DNA from: Planosporangium flavigriseum
Lineage (GTDB): Bacteria; Actinomycetota; Actinomycetes; Mycobacteriales; Micromonosporaceae
DNA length: 64,000 bases
Direction of reading: 5' to 3'
Assembly: GCF_011947225.1 (NCBI RefSeq)
Contig: NZ_JAATVW010000001.1
Coordinates: 372,001 to 436,000, forward strand
In this document: piece after piece, positions 27,681-41,300 of the stretch
Position numbering within the stretch: the stretch's first letter is position 1
How the letters are laid out: the number at the start of each line of letters is the position of its first letter
The notes under the pieces: generated by a model
What the model was told of the DNA's origin: nothing
The model's database searches: none
The model's input: only the letters and a program-made list of their open reading frames with translations
Position numbers and translations under genes: made by a program

Positions 27681-28064
27681 TCAGCGATTGTCCTCGGGAC
27701 GACGCCGCCAGCGTTCCTCCAGCCGGTCAACCAGTGACGAGCGGCGCGGCCGAGTGCGCCGGGTCGCGGTTCCACCGACCGCCCGCAGGTCCCTGTTCTG
27801 CCCTTGCCGGTACGACTGCATCGCAAAGACTGCCGAGCCGAGCATAACGACAAATCCGGCCACACCGACCAGGGCTACCTTGCTGAACGCACCATAGATC
27901 AACAGCGCGATGCCGGCTAGGAACAGCACGGCAGCGATGACTATCCGACGACGCGCGTGAAAGCGCGGGTCGGTGGCGCGCACCGCCGAGGCGAACTTCG
28001 GGTCCTCGGCTAGCGACCGCTCGATCTGCTCGAACAGCCGCTGCTCGTGCTCCGAGAGCGGCAC
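27681..28064 (-). CDS. DUF3040 small membrane protein
   Basis: The protein has 127 residues from a GTG at 28064 with GGGGAGGAG upstream; the upstream ATG lacks a ribosome site. The conserved opening PLSEHEQRLFEQIERSLAED is the DUF3040 hallmark, followed by two membrane helices (IVIAAVLFLAGIALLIYGAF and LVGVAGFVVMLGSAVFAM). A basic, Arg-rich cytosolic C-terminus ends the protein. The family is actinobacterial and of unknown function. An Rv2169c-like gene occupies a comparable place near mraZ in mycobacteria. Confidence 0.9.
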   Translation of the reverse strand: MPLSEHEQRLFEQIERSLAEDPKFASAVRATDPRFHARRRIVIAAVLFLAGIALLIYGAFSKVALVGVAGFVVMLGSAVFAMQSYRQGQNRDLRAVGGTATRRTRPRRSSLVDRLEERWRRRPEDNR

Positions 28065-28212
28065 GGTACTCCTCCCCGGTCCTCGAGGGCCGATCCGCAC
28101 GGATCGACAGACCGTGACAGCCATCCGGCTGCTTAGTCGCAAGTTTACGAGCGGCTAAGCGGGTCGGAAAGCCGGACGACCGTCCAAGCGTACTGTTTTT
28201 CCCCGCTCAATG

Positions 28213-28237
28213 GACCCCCGTCCTATGTTACGGGGTC
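28213..28237 (-). terminator. Terminator-like hairpin downstream of dinB
   Basis: GACCCCGT (minus strand) pairs with ACGGGGGTC across an 8-nt loop, with one bulged base. It lies 4 bp past the dinB stop and before the DUF3040 leader, with GGGGAAAAAC further on. Confidence 0.5.
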
Positions 28238-28240
28238 AGA

Positions 28241-29506
28241 TCACACTGCCGGTGGACGTCGACCGGACTGCGGCTCCGTACGCCCCCCGAGCAGGCTGGC
28301 CGGGCGCACCACCCCCGCGCCGAACCGCGCCGCCGCCGCGTCGGCCGCCCGCTCCGCCTCCCGCCACCCGCTGTCCTTCTCGCCGAGCGTGAGCTGCCGG
28401 GGCGCCGCATCGACCGGTGACAGGCCCTCGACCCGTACGCCGACTAGCCGGATCCGCTCGCCGGTGCCCAGGGCCTGGAACAGCGCCCAGGCCGTCTCGA
28501 AGATCTCCCGGGTGACGTCCGTGGCCACCGGCAGAGTGCGCGACCGGCTGAACGTACGGAAGTCAGCCAGCCGGACCTTGATCGCCACCGTGCGGCCGAT
28601 CTGGCCTGCCCGGCGCAGCCTGCCGGCGGTCTTGCCGGCCAGGGCCAGCAGGGCCCGGCGGAGGACATCCTGGTCCGACACATCGACGTCGAAGGTCGTC
28701 TCCGCCCCGATCGACTTCTCGACGTGCTCCGGGACCACCGAGCGCGGGTCCCTGCCCCACGACAACTCGTGCAGGTGCTGCGCCGCCGCCTCGCCGAGCG
28801 CGGAGCGCAGCATGCCGGGCGGCGCCTGCGCCAGGTCACCGACCCGGACCAGCCCGAGCCGGCGCAGCACCTCGGCGCTGCGCTCGCCGACGCCCCACAG
28901 CGCCTCCACCGGCAGCGGGTGCAGAAAGTCGAGGACCCGGTCGACCGGCACCACTGCCAGGCCGTCCGGCTTGGCGCGCGTCGACGCCAACTTCGCCACG
29001 AACTTGGTCGGCGCCACCCCGACCGAGCAGGTCAATCCCTGCTCGTCGAGCACCCGCCGGCGGATGGCCGCCGCGATCTCGGCCGGCCGGCCGAGCAGCC
29101 GCCCGGCGCCCGACACGTCGAGGAACGCCTCGTCCACCGACACCGGCTCGACCAGCGGGGTCATGTCCCGGAAGATCGCCATGACGGCGCGCGAGGCGGC
29201 CGCGATGGCGGGGCCGTCGACCGGCAGGAACACCGCGTGTGGGCAGAGCCGCCTGGCCCGCGCGCCCGGCATGGCGCTGCGGACGCCGTAGGCGCGGGCC
29301 TCGTAGCTGGCCGACGAGACGACGCCACGCGGCCCGGCACCGCCCACGATCACCGGCTTACCGCGCAGCTCGGGCCGGCGACGGATCTCCACCGACGCGA
29401 AGAACGCGTCCATGTCCACGTGCAGCATCGGGCAGCCGGTGTCGTCGGCGTCGGGGCCAAACTCCCCCGTCCCGCCGTCCCGCGGCAATGCCTGGCTGCG
29501 CCCCAC
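28241..29506 (-). CDS. dinB: DNA polymerase IV (Y-family translesion polymerase)
   Basis: The protein has 421 residues. It carries the Y-family palm motifs LHVDMDAFFASVE and VEPVSVDEAFLDVSG with intact catalytic acidic residues, helix-hairpin-helix DNA-binding segments and a little-finger domain, so it should be active. This contrasts with the degenerate ImuB at 41.7 kb. The GTG start at 29506 is 7 nt after TAGCCT (29514-29519), suggesting a leaderless message. No LexA box is seen, so SOS control is not indicated. Confidence 0.93.
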   Translation of the reverse strand: MGRSQALPRDGGTGEFGPDADDTGCPMLHVDMDAFFASVEIRRRPELRGKPVIVGGAGPRGVVSSASYEARAYGVRSAMPGARARRLCPHAVFLPVDGPAIAAASRAVMAIFRDMTPLVEPVSVDEAFLDVSGAGRLLGRPAEIAAAIRRRVLDEQGLTCSVGVAPTKFVAKLASTRAKPDGLAVVPVDRVLDFLHPLPVEALWGVGERSAEVLRRLGLVRVGDLAQAPPGMLRSALGEAAAQHLHELSWGRDPRSVVPEHVEKSIGAETTFDVDVSDQDVLRRALLALAGKTAGRLRRAGQIGRTVAIKVRLADFRTFSRSRTLPVATDVTREIFETAWALFQALGTGERIRLVGVRVEGLSPVDAAPRQLTLGEKDSGWREAERAADAAAARFGAGVVRPASLLGGRTEPQSGRRPPAV

Positions 29507-29527
29507 GACGGGGAGGCTACTGCCGAC

Positions 29528-30694
29528 CTATGACAAGTTCGGCGACGACGCGCCACCCGCCACGAAGAGTGGGACTCGCATCTCGGCGGCGGTGTACGAA
29601 CCGTGGAAGGCGACCATCCGGGCCACGAACTCCGGCTCCGACCGGGTCGCCACCACCACGTTGCTGTCGTGGCAGGCCACGACGACGTCGCCGACGCGAG
29701 CGAGGTGCTCTTCGGGTACGGGCCCGAACCAGCCGGCCGCGACCGCCTCCTCGCGGGGCACGATCCAGGCCCCGTCACCGAGCACCGCCCGCCACGCGGC
29801 GATGACGTCGTCGCGGGCCCCCGGCAGCGTGTACAGGTAGCGCACCCGGGGCTCCCCGGCCGCCGCCTCGACCCCCGTACGCAGGCGCGGGTCGGTGTCG
29901 AGATCCAGCCGCCCGTCGGCGGGGATGTCGAGTTGACCGTGGTCGGCTGTCACCACCAGCGCCGCGTCCGAGGGAAGCCCCTCGATCAACCGGGTCAGCA
30001 GCCGGTCGACGTCGCCGGCCGCCGCGGCCCACTCGTTCGACGCCAACCCGTACGTGTGGCCGGCCCGGTCGAGATCGGGGTGGTACCCGTAGACCAGGCC
30101 ACCCTCGGAGTTCAGCACGGCGAGCATCTCGGTGGCGAGCGCGTCCACGCCGGCCGCGCCCCGGTAGTCGGCTCCGCGGTACGCCGCCACGGTCAGGCCG
30201 CTGCCAGCGAACTCGGCCCGGCTGACCACGGTGACCGGGATACCGGCGGCGGCCGCCCGGTCGAACTGGGTCGGCACCGGCTGCCACTCCTTCGGATCCG
30301 GGTCGTCCCACCACTGGATGTGGTTGAGGATCCGGCCGGTCGCCGGGACCCGTACGTTGAAGCCGATCACACCGTGCTGCCCGGGCGGGGCACCGGTGCC
30401 GATACTCACCAGGCTCGTCGGCGTCGTGGACGGGAACCCGCTCGTGATGGTGCGTACCGTGCCCAGCCGGCCGGCCGCGAACTCCGCGAGGGTCGGCGCG
30501 TACGGGGCCGCGAGCGGAAGCTGGGCGCAGCCCAGGCCGTCGACGAGCAGCATCGCCACCCGGCGCACCCCGGCGAGCGGGCCGCCGGCCAGGCCGAGCG
30601 GGTCGGCTACCCCGGGCAGACCGAACGCGCTGAGCACCCCGGGGAGCACCTCAGCGATGGTTTCGGCGCCGTACCTGGGATGGACGACGTCCAT
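29528..30694 (-). CDS. Alkaline-phosphatase-superfamily phosphodiesterase/nucleotide pyrophosphatase
   Basis: The protein has 388 residues. The motifs MLLVDGLGCAQL (metal-binding Asp), SGFPSTTPTSLVSIGTG (Thr nucleophile region), GYHPDLDRAGHTYG and VTADHGQLDIP give the metal set of nucleotide pyrophosphatase/phosphodiesterase-like members of this superfamily. No signal peptide is seen, so action is probably cytoplasmic. It starts 1 bp after the methyltransferase stop, so the two are likely co-transcribed. The substrate is unknown. Confidence 0.85.
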   Translation of the reverse strand: MDVVHPRYGAETIAEVLPGVLSAFGLPGVADPLGLAGGPLAGVRRVAMLLVDGLGCAQLPLAAPYAPTLAEFAAGRLGTVRTITSGFPSTTPTSLVSIGTGAPPGQHGVIGFNVRVPATGRILNHIQWWDDPDPKEWQPVPTQFDRAAAAGIPVTVVSRAEFAGSGLTVAAYRGADYRGAAGVDALATEMLAVLNSEGGLVYGYHPDLDRAGHTYGLASNEWAAAAGDVDRLLTRLIEGLPSDAALVVTADHGQLDIPADGRLDLDTDPRLRTGVEAAAGEPRVRYLYTLPGARDDVIAAWRAVLGDGAWIVPREEAVAAGWFGPVPEEHLARVGDVVVACHDSNVVVATRSEPEFVARMVAFHGSYTAAEMRVPLFVAGGASSPNLS

Positions 30695-30695
30695 C

Positions 30696-31427
30696 TCAGT
30701 CCGCCGGCCGGCGGGCGAACAGGTGAAGTTGGGTGGCGATCTCCCGGTAGGGCGACAGTTCGGAGGCGGCAAGCTCGAAAGCGAGCAGCGCGTCGGTCTG
30801 CCCCTCCAGGACAGCGCCGGGCAGCAGGTCGGCGACCACACGTACGCCGTTGGTCTGCTCGACCACCAGGCCGCCGTCCGTGAGCAGGCGGGTCGCCGTG
30901 TCGAGGTCGAACCGGCGACGCAGCGTGTCCCGGGCGCCGGTCCGGCCTTCCTGGTCCGTCAGCAGCGCCGCCGCGACGCCGAGGTGCCCACCGACCGCAC
31001 GGGCCAGCACCGCCGCGACCCGGTTGGCGACCAGGACGCTCGCGACCCCACCGGGGCGCAGCGTCGCGGCGAGCGCCTTGACCACCGTGGCCGGATCATC
31101 GACGACCTCGAGCAGGCTGTGGCACAGCACCAGGTCGGCGCTCTCCGGCGCGACCAGATCGGCGAGGTCGTCGCCGTCGCCCTGCATCGCCCGTACCCGG
31201 TCGGCGACGCCCGCCTCGGCGGCGCGCCTGGTGAGCGCGGCGAGCGCGTCCGGGCTGGCGTCGATGACGGTGACCTGGTGGCCAGCGATCGCGAGCGGCA
31301 CGGCGAAACCACCGGTGCCGCCGCCGACGTCGAGAACGGTCAGCGGCCCGGTGGCCCGGTCCAACTCCGCACGCAGCACCGCCCAGACCACCGCGGTACG
31401 CGGCGAGGCGCTTCCCTTGGGCTCCAC
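30696..31427 (-). CDS. Class I SAM-dependent methyltransferase
   Basis: The protein has 243 residues from a GTG at 31427 (a longer reading overlaps thiC and was rejected). Motif I is LTVLDVGGGTGGFAVPLA, motif II VTVIDASPDALA, and the post-motif LVLCHSLLEVVDDP. The rest (SVLVANRVAAVLARA, GGHLGVAAALL) resembles the CmoA/Smt-like family often found beside DinB in actinobacteria. The substrate is not deducible. It is followed by the phosphodiesterase gene. Confidence 0.83.
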   Translation of the reverse strand: MEPKGSASPRTAVVWAVLRAELDRATGPLTVLDVGGGTGGFAVPLAIAGHQVTVIDASPDALAALTRRAAEAGVADRVRAMQGDGDDLADLVAPESADLVLCHSLLEVVDDPATVVKALAATLRPGGVASVLVANRVAAVLARAVGGHLGVAAALLTDQEGRTGARDTLRRRFDLDTATRLLTDGGLVVEQTNGVRVVADLLPGAVLEGQTDALLAFELAASELSPYREIATQLHLFARRPAD

Positions 31428-31492
31428 GTCCAGGAGCCTACCCGCGGTTGGGCACGGGGCGGCGTTCTTCCCCTCTTGTTGAACAGGGGTGC

Positions 31493-35422
<3,930 letters not shown>

Positions 35423-35432
<10 letters not shown>

Positions 35433-36496
35433 AGCGCCTCCCTGTCCGGTGCGAAAGGTGTGATCCCCTGCGGCGACACCCCGCTGGTGACCAGCTCGGC
35501 GACCAGGTCGGCGGTGAGCGGCGTGAGCAGGACACCGTTGCGGTAGTGGCCGGAGGCCACGAGGATGCGGCCGTGGCCGCTGTCCGCGATGTCTCCCTTG
35601 AGCGCGCCGAGGATCGGGGCGTTGTCCGGCGTACCGGGGCGCAGCCCCACCGCGATCTCGCTCACCGGGTACTCGACGACCTCGGGGAGCAGCTCGGCGG
35701 CGGGGCGCAGCAGGTCGAGGACGGCACCCACGGTGATCGAGGTGTCGAAGCCGCGCTCCTCCTCGGTCGCCCCGATCACCAGCTCGCCGTCGCGGCGCGG
35801 TACGAGGTAGACCGGGCGGTTGCGGGCGTAGCCGCGGATGATGTGCCGGAGCGGTGGCTGCGGCGCCGTCACCCGTACGGTCTGGCCCTTGACCGGACGG
35901 ACCGGAAGGCCGGTCAGCGCCCGCGTGCCCACCCCGGCGGCGACCACGGTCACGTCGGCGTCCACGCCGGCCAGGTCGGTCACCATTTCGGTGACGACCC
36001 GACCTTTCAGGGCTGTCCGCAGCGCGGTGAGGACCCGGCGCGGGTCCACCTGGTGGTCCTGCGGGGCGTACGCGCCGCCGCGTACCCGGGGTGAGAGCAG
36101 CGGCTCCCGCTCCCGCAGTTCGCGTGCGGTCAGTTCGTGTACGGGCTGGCCGGCCCGCTCGTACACGCCACAGAGGCGCCTGACCTCGCGCAGGTCGTCG
36201 TCGGTGAGCGCGACGAGCAGGGTGCCCTCGTCGCGGTAGCCGACCTCGATGCCGGTCGCCTTCTCCAGCTCCGCCGCGAACTGCGGCCAGCGCCCGGCCG
36301 AGTCGGCCAGCAGGCGCTGCACCTCCTCCTCCCCGGCGTGGATCTCGGCGGCTGGGGCGAGCATGCCGGCGGCGACGGTGGTCGCCTTCTCGTCGCTGGC
36401 ATCGAAAACGGTGACGTCGAGGCCGCGCTGGACGCAGCGCCACGCGACGGCGAGACCGATGATTCCGCCGCCGACGACGGCGACCCGCGTGGTCAT
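35423..36496 (-). CDS. thiO: Glycine oxidase
   Basis: The protein has 357 residues and is an FAD-dependent amine oxidase (DAO family) that makes iminoglycine for ThiG. The dinucleotide motif is RVAVVGGGIIGLAVAWRC at the N-terminus. AGMLAPAAEI, VVAAGVGTRAL, PVKGQTVRV and the C-terminal GHYRNGVLLTP are typical of ThiO. The use of ThiO rather than ThiH implies the aerobic route. The ATG overlaps the thiE stop. Confidence 0.95.
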
Positions 36497-37119
36497 CTCG
36501 ACTCCCCTATGGCTTGCAGTAGTTCGGTCACGGCCTTTCCGGGATCGTCGGCCTCGCTGACCGCGCCGACGACCGCGACGCCGTGGGCGCCGGCTCTGGT
36601 CAGCTCGCCTGCGCGTTCGGCCGTCACCCCGCCGATCGCGATCACGGGTACGGTCACCGCGCCCGCGACCACCGCGACCCCGCCCACGCCGATCGGGTCG
36701 GGCAGTCCGTCCTTGGTGGACGTCCGGTACGCCGGCCCGACACCCAGGTACGTGGCACCGTCGGCGACCGCCCGCCGCGCGGTCTCCGGGTTTCGGGCGG
36801 TGGCACCGAGAATCGCGTCCGGGCCCAGGATCCGCCGGGCCGCCGCCACCGGCAGGTCGTCCGCGCCCACGTGACCGCCGTCGGCGCCCAGCGCGAGGGC
36901 GATGTGCAGGCGGTCGTTGACCAGGCAGGCGGCACCGGCGTCCCGGCACATCCGCAGGACTTCGCGGGTCAGCTCGTACGCTTCCCGGTCGGTGGTGGCG
37001 TCCGGTACGCGTACCTGAATGGTGTCGGCACCCGCCGCGAGCGCAGCGACGACGACGGTGAGCGCGTCGCGTCCCGGACGCGCGTCCGTGATCAGGTGCA
37101 GCCGCCCAACAGGGGGCAT
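36493..37119 (-). CDS. thiE: Thiamine-phosphate synthase
   Basis: The protein has 208 residues. It joins HMP-PP and thiazole phosphate. It keeps NDRLHIALALGADGGHVGADD (the NDR/GADG/D block), GVGPAYRTSTKDG and VIAIGGV. Two departures from the consensus are visible: QVRVPDA in place of QxRxK (the phosphate-contacting Lys is Pro), and ARNPE where many homologues have SxH. It is first in the operon, and its Shine-Dalgarno (AGGGAGGGAGG) overlaps the end of the TPP riboswitch. Confidence 0.88.
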   Translation of the reverse strand: MPPVGRLHLITDARPGRDALTVVVAALAAGADTIQVRVPDATTDREAYELTREVLRMCRDAGAACLVNDRLHIALALGADGGHVGADDLPVAAARRILGPDAILGATARNPETARRAVADGATYLGVGPAYRTSTKDGLPDPIGVGGVAVVAGAVTVPVIAIGGVTAERAGELTRAGAHGVAVVGAVSEADDPGKAVTELLQAIGESR

Positions 37120-37123
37120 CAGT

Positions 37124-37222
37124 CCTCCCTCCCTGCGCCGGCATGACCCGGATCAGGTTCGACGGTCGGGGGCTGACAGCCCCCCTCTCAGCCCGGTTGC
37201 ACCGGACTCCCGTGGGTGTGTT
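37124..37222 (-). promoter_or_regulatory. TPP riboswitch (THI element)
   Basis: On the minus strand the order is CCACGGGAGTCCGG, CCGGGCTGAGAGG, a variable GC-rich hairpin, CGAACCTGATCCGGGTCATG, then CCGGCGCAGGGAGGG. The CUGAGA and ACCUGAUCNGGNUNAUGCCNGCGNAGGGA conserved boxes are all intact. The 3' helix and AGGGAGGGAGG run directly into the thiE ribosome site, so TPP binding should hide it (translational control), as is typical in actinobacteria. Confidence 0.97.
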
Positions 37223-37230
37223 CTCTGCCG

Positions 37231-37260
37231 ACCCTAAGTCACCTCCGGCAGCCGACACAA
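37231..37260 (-). promoter_or_regulatory. Candidate promoter of the thiamine operon
   Basis: TTGTGT (37255-37260) and TAGGGT (37231-37236) are separated by 18 nt on the minus strand. The predicted start falls just upstream of the first riboswitch helix. Confidence 0.45.
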
Positions 37261-37309
37261 CGAGGGGGACGGGGTCGCCGGAATCGTCCCCGAGCGCGAA
37301 GATCGAACG

Positions 37310-38290
37310 ATGAGGTATGTACGACTTGGCTCGACCGGCCTCAAGGTCTCCCGGATCTGTCTCGGCATGATGAGCTACGGCACCAGCACCTGGCGGGAAT
37401 GGGTGCTCGGTCAGGAGCAGGCCGAGCCGATCGTGCGCCGCGCGGTCGAGGCCGGGATCAACTTCTTCGACACCGCCGATATGTACTCACTGGGCGCCAG
37501 CGAGGAGGTGACCGGACGGCTGCTGTCGGCGCTCTTCCCGAAACGCGACGACTACGTGCTGGCCACCAAGGTCTTCAACCCGATGGGGCCGGGCCCCAAC
37601 GAGCGGGGCCTGTCCCGCAAGCACATCATGGCCAGCATCGACGCCTCGCTGCGGCGCCTGGGCACCGACCACGTCGACCTGTACCAGATCCACCGCTTCG
37701 ACCCGGAGACGCCGGTCGAGGAGACGATGGAGGCACTGCACGACATCGTGCGCGCCGGCAAGGCCCGCTACGTCGGCGCCTCCAGCATGTACGCCTGGCA
37801 GTTCGCGAAGATGCAGTACACCGCGGACCTCAAGGGCTGGACGCGGTTCGTGTCGATGCAGAACCACTACAACCTGGTGTACCGCGAGGAGGAGCGGGAA
37901 ATGATCCCGTTCTGTCTGGACCAGGGCGTCGGCCTGATCCCGTGGAGTCCCCTCGCGCGGGGGCTGCTCGCCGGTACGCGCGGCCGGGGCGGCGAGAAGC
38001 GCACCGTCCGCGCCAACAACGACGAGTTCGGCGACACCCTCTACACCGACGACGACTTCGCGGTCGTGGACGCCGTCGTGGAGGTGGCGCATGAGCGTGG
38101 TGTGAAGCCGGCCCAGGTCGCGCTCGCCTGGCTGCTGTCCCGGCCGGGCGTTGCCGCGCCGATCGTCGGGGCCACCAAGCTCCAGCACCTCGAGGACGCC
38201 CTCGGCGCCCTCGACCTCGAACTCACCGACGAGGAGATCAAGCGGCTCGAGGCGCCGTACCGGCCGCACCCGATCCGCGGCCACTCCTGA
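37310..38290 (+). CDS. Aldo/keto reductase
   Basis: The protein has 326 residues with a TIM-barrel and is NADP(H)-dependent. The catalytic set is visible: FFDTADMYSLGASEE (Asp and Tyr), VLATKVFN (Lys) and YQIHRFD (His). The C-terminal cofactor loop is PIVGATKLQHLEDAL. It resembles the YajO/Tas-like oxidoreductases of AKR11/12 type. It is monocistronic, divergent from the thiamine operon, and ends at a strong terminator. The substrate is not deducible. Confidence 0.9.
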   Translation: MRYVRLGSTGLKVSRICLGMMSYGTSTWREWVLGQEQAEPIVRRAVEAGINFFDTADMYSLGASEEVTGRLLSALFPKRDDYVLATKVFNPMGPGPNERGLSRKHIMASIDASLRRLGTDHVDLYQIHRFDPETPVEETMEALHDIVRAGKARYVGASSMYAWQFAKMQYTADLKGWTRFVSMQNHYNLVYREEEREMIPFCLDQGVGLIPWSPLARGLLAGTRGRGGEKRTVRANNDEFGDTLYTDDDFAVVDAVVEVAHERGVKPAQVALAWLLSRPGVAAPIVGATKLQHLEDALGALDLELTDEEIKRLEAPYRPHPIRGHS

Positions 38291-38297
38291 ATTTCAG

Positions 38298-38345
38298 GAT
38301 CTTGGAAGATTTGACATCGCATGTGATGTCAAATCTTCCAAGATC
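38298..38345. terminator. Bidirectional terminator between the aldo/keto reductase and dnaE2 genes
   Basis: Perfect 21-bp arms (38298-38318 and 38325-38345) flank a 6-nt loop. The stem is AT-rich (contains TTGGAAGATTTGACATC), which stands out in this genome. It lies 8 bp from one stop and 10 bp from the other. Confidence 0.88.
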
Positions 38346-38354
38346 TCGGAACCC

Positions 38355-41300
38355 TTACCGGAAGTCGCGCGACGCCGGGCGTACCGGGAGCTTGAGCGGC
38401 GCGAGGTGGTCGGCTCGCAGGTTGACCACCCCCTCGACCCGCTCCAGGATTCCCCGGACGACGAGCGCGGACGACGTCCGGGCGGTTTTCCGGTAACGGC
38501 TCCACAACCCCGGCGAGCAGGTGACGTTGAGCATGCCGGTCTCGTCTTCGAGGTTGAGGAACGTGACCCCGGCCGCGGTCGCGGGGCGCTGCCGGTGGGT
38601 GACGATGCCGCCGACGAACACCCGCCGTCCGTGCTCGATCGTCTGCAGCCGCGCGACCGGGATCGCCCCCATGCGGTCCAGATATGAACGCGCGAACTGG
38701 GCCGGATGGGAGTCGGGCGACAGGCCGGTCGCCCAGACGTCCGCGACCATCCGTTCGACGGCGTCCATGCCGGGCAGCATCGGCGCCTCGATCCCGGTCA
38801 CCGTTCCCGGCAGCCGGTCCGGCCTCTCCTGAGCGGCGGCGCCAGCCGCCCACAGCGCCTCCCGCCGGGACAGCCCGAAGCACGCGAACGCGTCCGCCGT
38901 CGCCAGGGCCTCCAGGTGTGCGGTGGTCAACTCCGCCCGCCGGGCGAGATCGGCCAGGTCACGATAGGGGCCGCCGTCGGCCCGTCGCGCTTCGATGCGC
39001 TCGGCCACGCCGACCCCGAGGGTACGCACGGAACCCAGCCCCAGCCGCACCACCCGCCCGCCGCGCCCCCACTCGTACGGCCGCTCCCCCGGCGCTTCCC
39101 CGTCGATCGGCGGCTCCAAGACAGCTTTCGCACCGCTGGCATTGATGTCCGGCCGGCGGACCGTCACCCCGTGCCGGCGCGCGTCGTCCACAAGGGACTG
39201 CGGCGAGTAGAAACCCATCGGCTGGGCGTTGAGCAGCGCGGCGCAGAACGCCGCCGGGTGGTACCGCTTGAGCCAGGCGCTGGCGTACACCAGATAGGCG
39301 AAGCTCATCGCATGACTTTCCGGGAAGCCGTAGTTGGCGAACGCCGCCAGCTTGTTGTACAGGTCGTCGGCCAGCTCACCGGTGATGCCGTTGGCCCCCA
39401 TGCCGTTGTAGAGCCGGTCCCGGATGGCGCTCATGCGCGCAAGAGAGCGCTTGGCGCCCATCGCCCGGCGCAACTCGTCAGCCTCCTGCGGCGAGAACCC
39501 GGCCACGTCGATGGCCATCTGCATGAGCTGTTCCTGGAACAGCGGCACCCCCAGGGTCTTCGCCAGCGCGTTCTCCAGGAGTGGGTGCGGCACCGTCGGC
39601 GGCTCCAGACCGTTGGCCCGCCGGATGTACGGGTGCACCGAGCCGCCCTGGATCGGCCCGGGCCGGATCAGCGCCACCTCGATCACCAGGTCGTAGAACT
39701 TGCGGGGCTTGAGCCGCGGCAGGGTGGCCATCTGGGCCCGGCTCTCCACCTGGAACACCCCGACCGAGTCGGCCCGGCAGAGCATCTCGTACACCTCGGG
39801 ATCGGTCAGGTCCATCGTGGACAGATCCCAGCGCAGGCCGATCATGTCGTACGCGTAGTGCAGCGCCGACAGCATCCCCAACCCCAGCAGGTCGAACTTG
39901 ACCAGCCCCACCGATGCGCAGTCGTCCTTGTCCCACTGCAGGACCGTGCGGCCCGCCATCCGGGCGTGCTCCACCGGGCACACCTCGATCACCGGGCGGT
40001 CGCAAATGACCATCCCGCCGGAGTGGATGCCCAGGTGCCGGGGGAATGTCAGCAGTTCGTTGGCGTACTCGACGACCTGTTCGGGAATCTCCTCGTTCTC
40101 TTCGACCTCGCTCCACCGGTCTATCTGCTTGCTCCACGCGTCCTGCTGACCGGGCGAGTACCCGAACGCCTTCGCGATGTCGCGTACCGCCGACTTCGGT
40201 CGGTAGGAGATGACGTTGGCGACCTGGGCGGTGTGGTGCCGGCCGTACGTGGCGTAGACGGCCTGGATGACCTCCTCGCGCCGGTCGGACTCGATGTCGA
40301 CGTCGATGTCGGGCGGCCCGTCGCGCTCCTCGGACAGGAACCGCTCGAACAGCAGCCCGTGCCGGACCGCGTCGACGTTGGTGATGCCGAGCGCGTAGCA
40401 GACCGCCGAGTTGGCCGCCGAGCCCCGGCCCTGGCAGAAGATGTCGAGCCGGCGGCAGATCTCGACGATGTCGTAGACGATCAGGAAGTACCCGGGGAAG
40501 TCCAGCTTCTCGATCATGTCCAGCTCGTACTCGAGCTGTGCATATGCCTTGGGGTGCTCCCCGCGCGGGCCGTAGCGGCGGGCCGCGCCGCGCATGGTCA
40601 GGTGGCGCAGCCAGTCCATCTCGGACAGGCCCGGCTCACCGACGGGGTAGTCGGGCAGCCGCGGGGCGACCAGCTTGAGGTCGAAGGCCAGCTCGCGGCC
40701 GAAAGCGGCGGCCCGCTCGACCGCACCGGGGTACGCGGCGAAGCGCTCGGCCATCTCCGCGCCGCTGCGCAGGTAGGCGGTGCCCGCGGCAGGCAGCCAG
40801 CCGTCGATCTCGTCGAGGCTCCGCCGCGCCCGGACCGCGGCGAGGGCCGCGGCCAGGCGGCGGCGCGCGGGCGCCGCGTAATGCACGTTGTTGGTGGCGA
40901 CGCATCCCAGCCCGGCGGCGGCTGCCAGGTCGGCGAGGGCGTCGTTGCGCTCGTCGTCACCCGGGTGGGCGTGGTCGGTCAACTCGACGGCGACGTGTTC
41001 GGCCCCGAACAGGGCGGTCAGCCGGTCCAGCTCCCTGGCCGCCGCGTCGACCCCGTCGGTGAGCAGCGCGGCGGGCACGTGGCCCTTGCGGCAGCCGGTG
41101 AGCACGAGCACGTGGTCACGCAGCTCGGCCGCGACCTCCTCGAGGTCGTACACCGGGCGCCCCTTCTCCTCTCCCCGCAGGTGTGCGGTGGACATGACCC
41201 GGGACAGCCGCGCATAGCCTTCCGGGCCTTTCGCCAGGACGAGCAGGTGCCGGCCGACCGGGTCGAGCTCTCCGTTCTGCGGACCGGGCAGGCCCAGCGA

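Noticed and set aside
28065-28240. Possible LexA box or SOS promoter near dinB
   Set aside because: No TCGAAC-N4-GTTCGA motif is found here or upstream of the dinB start at 29506.
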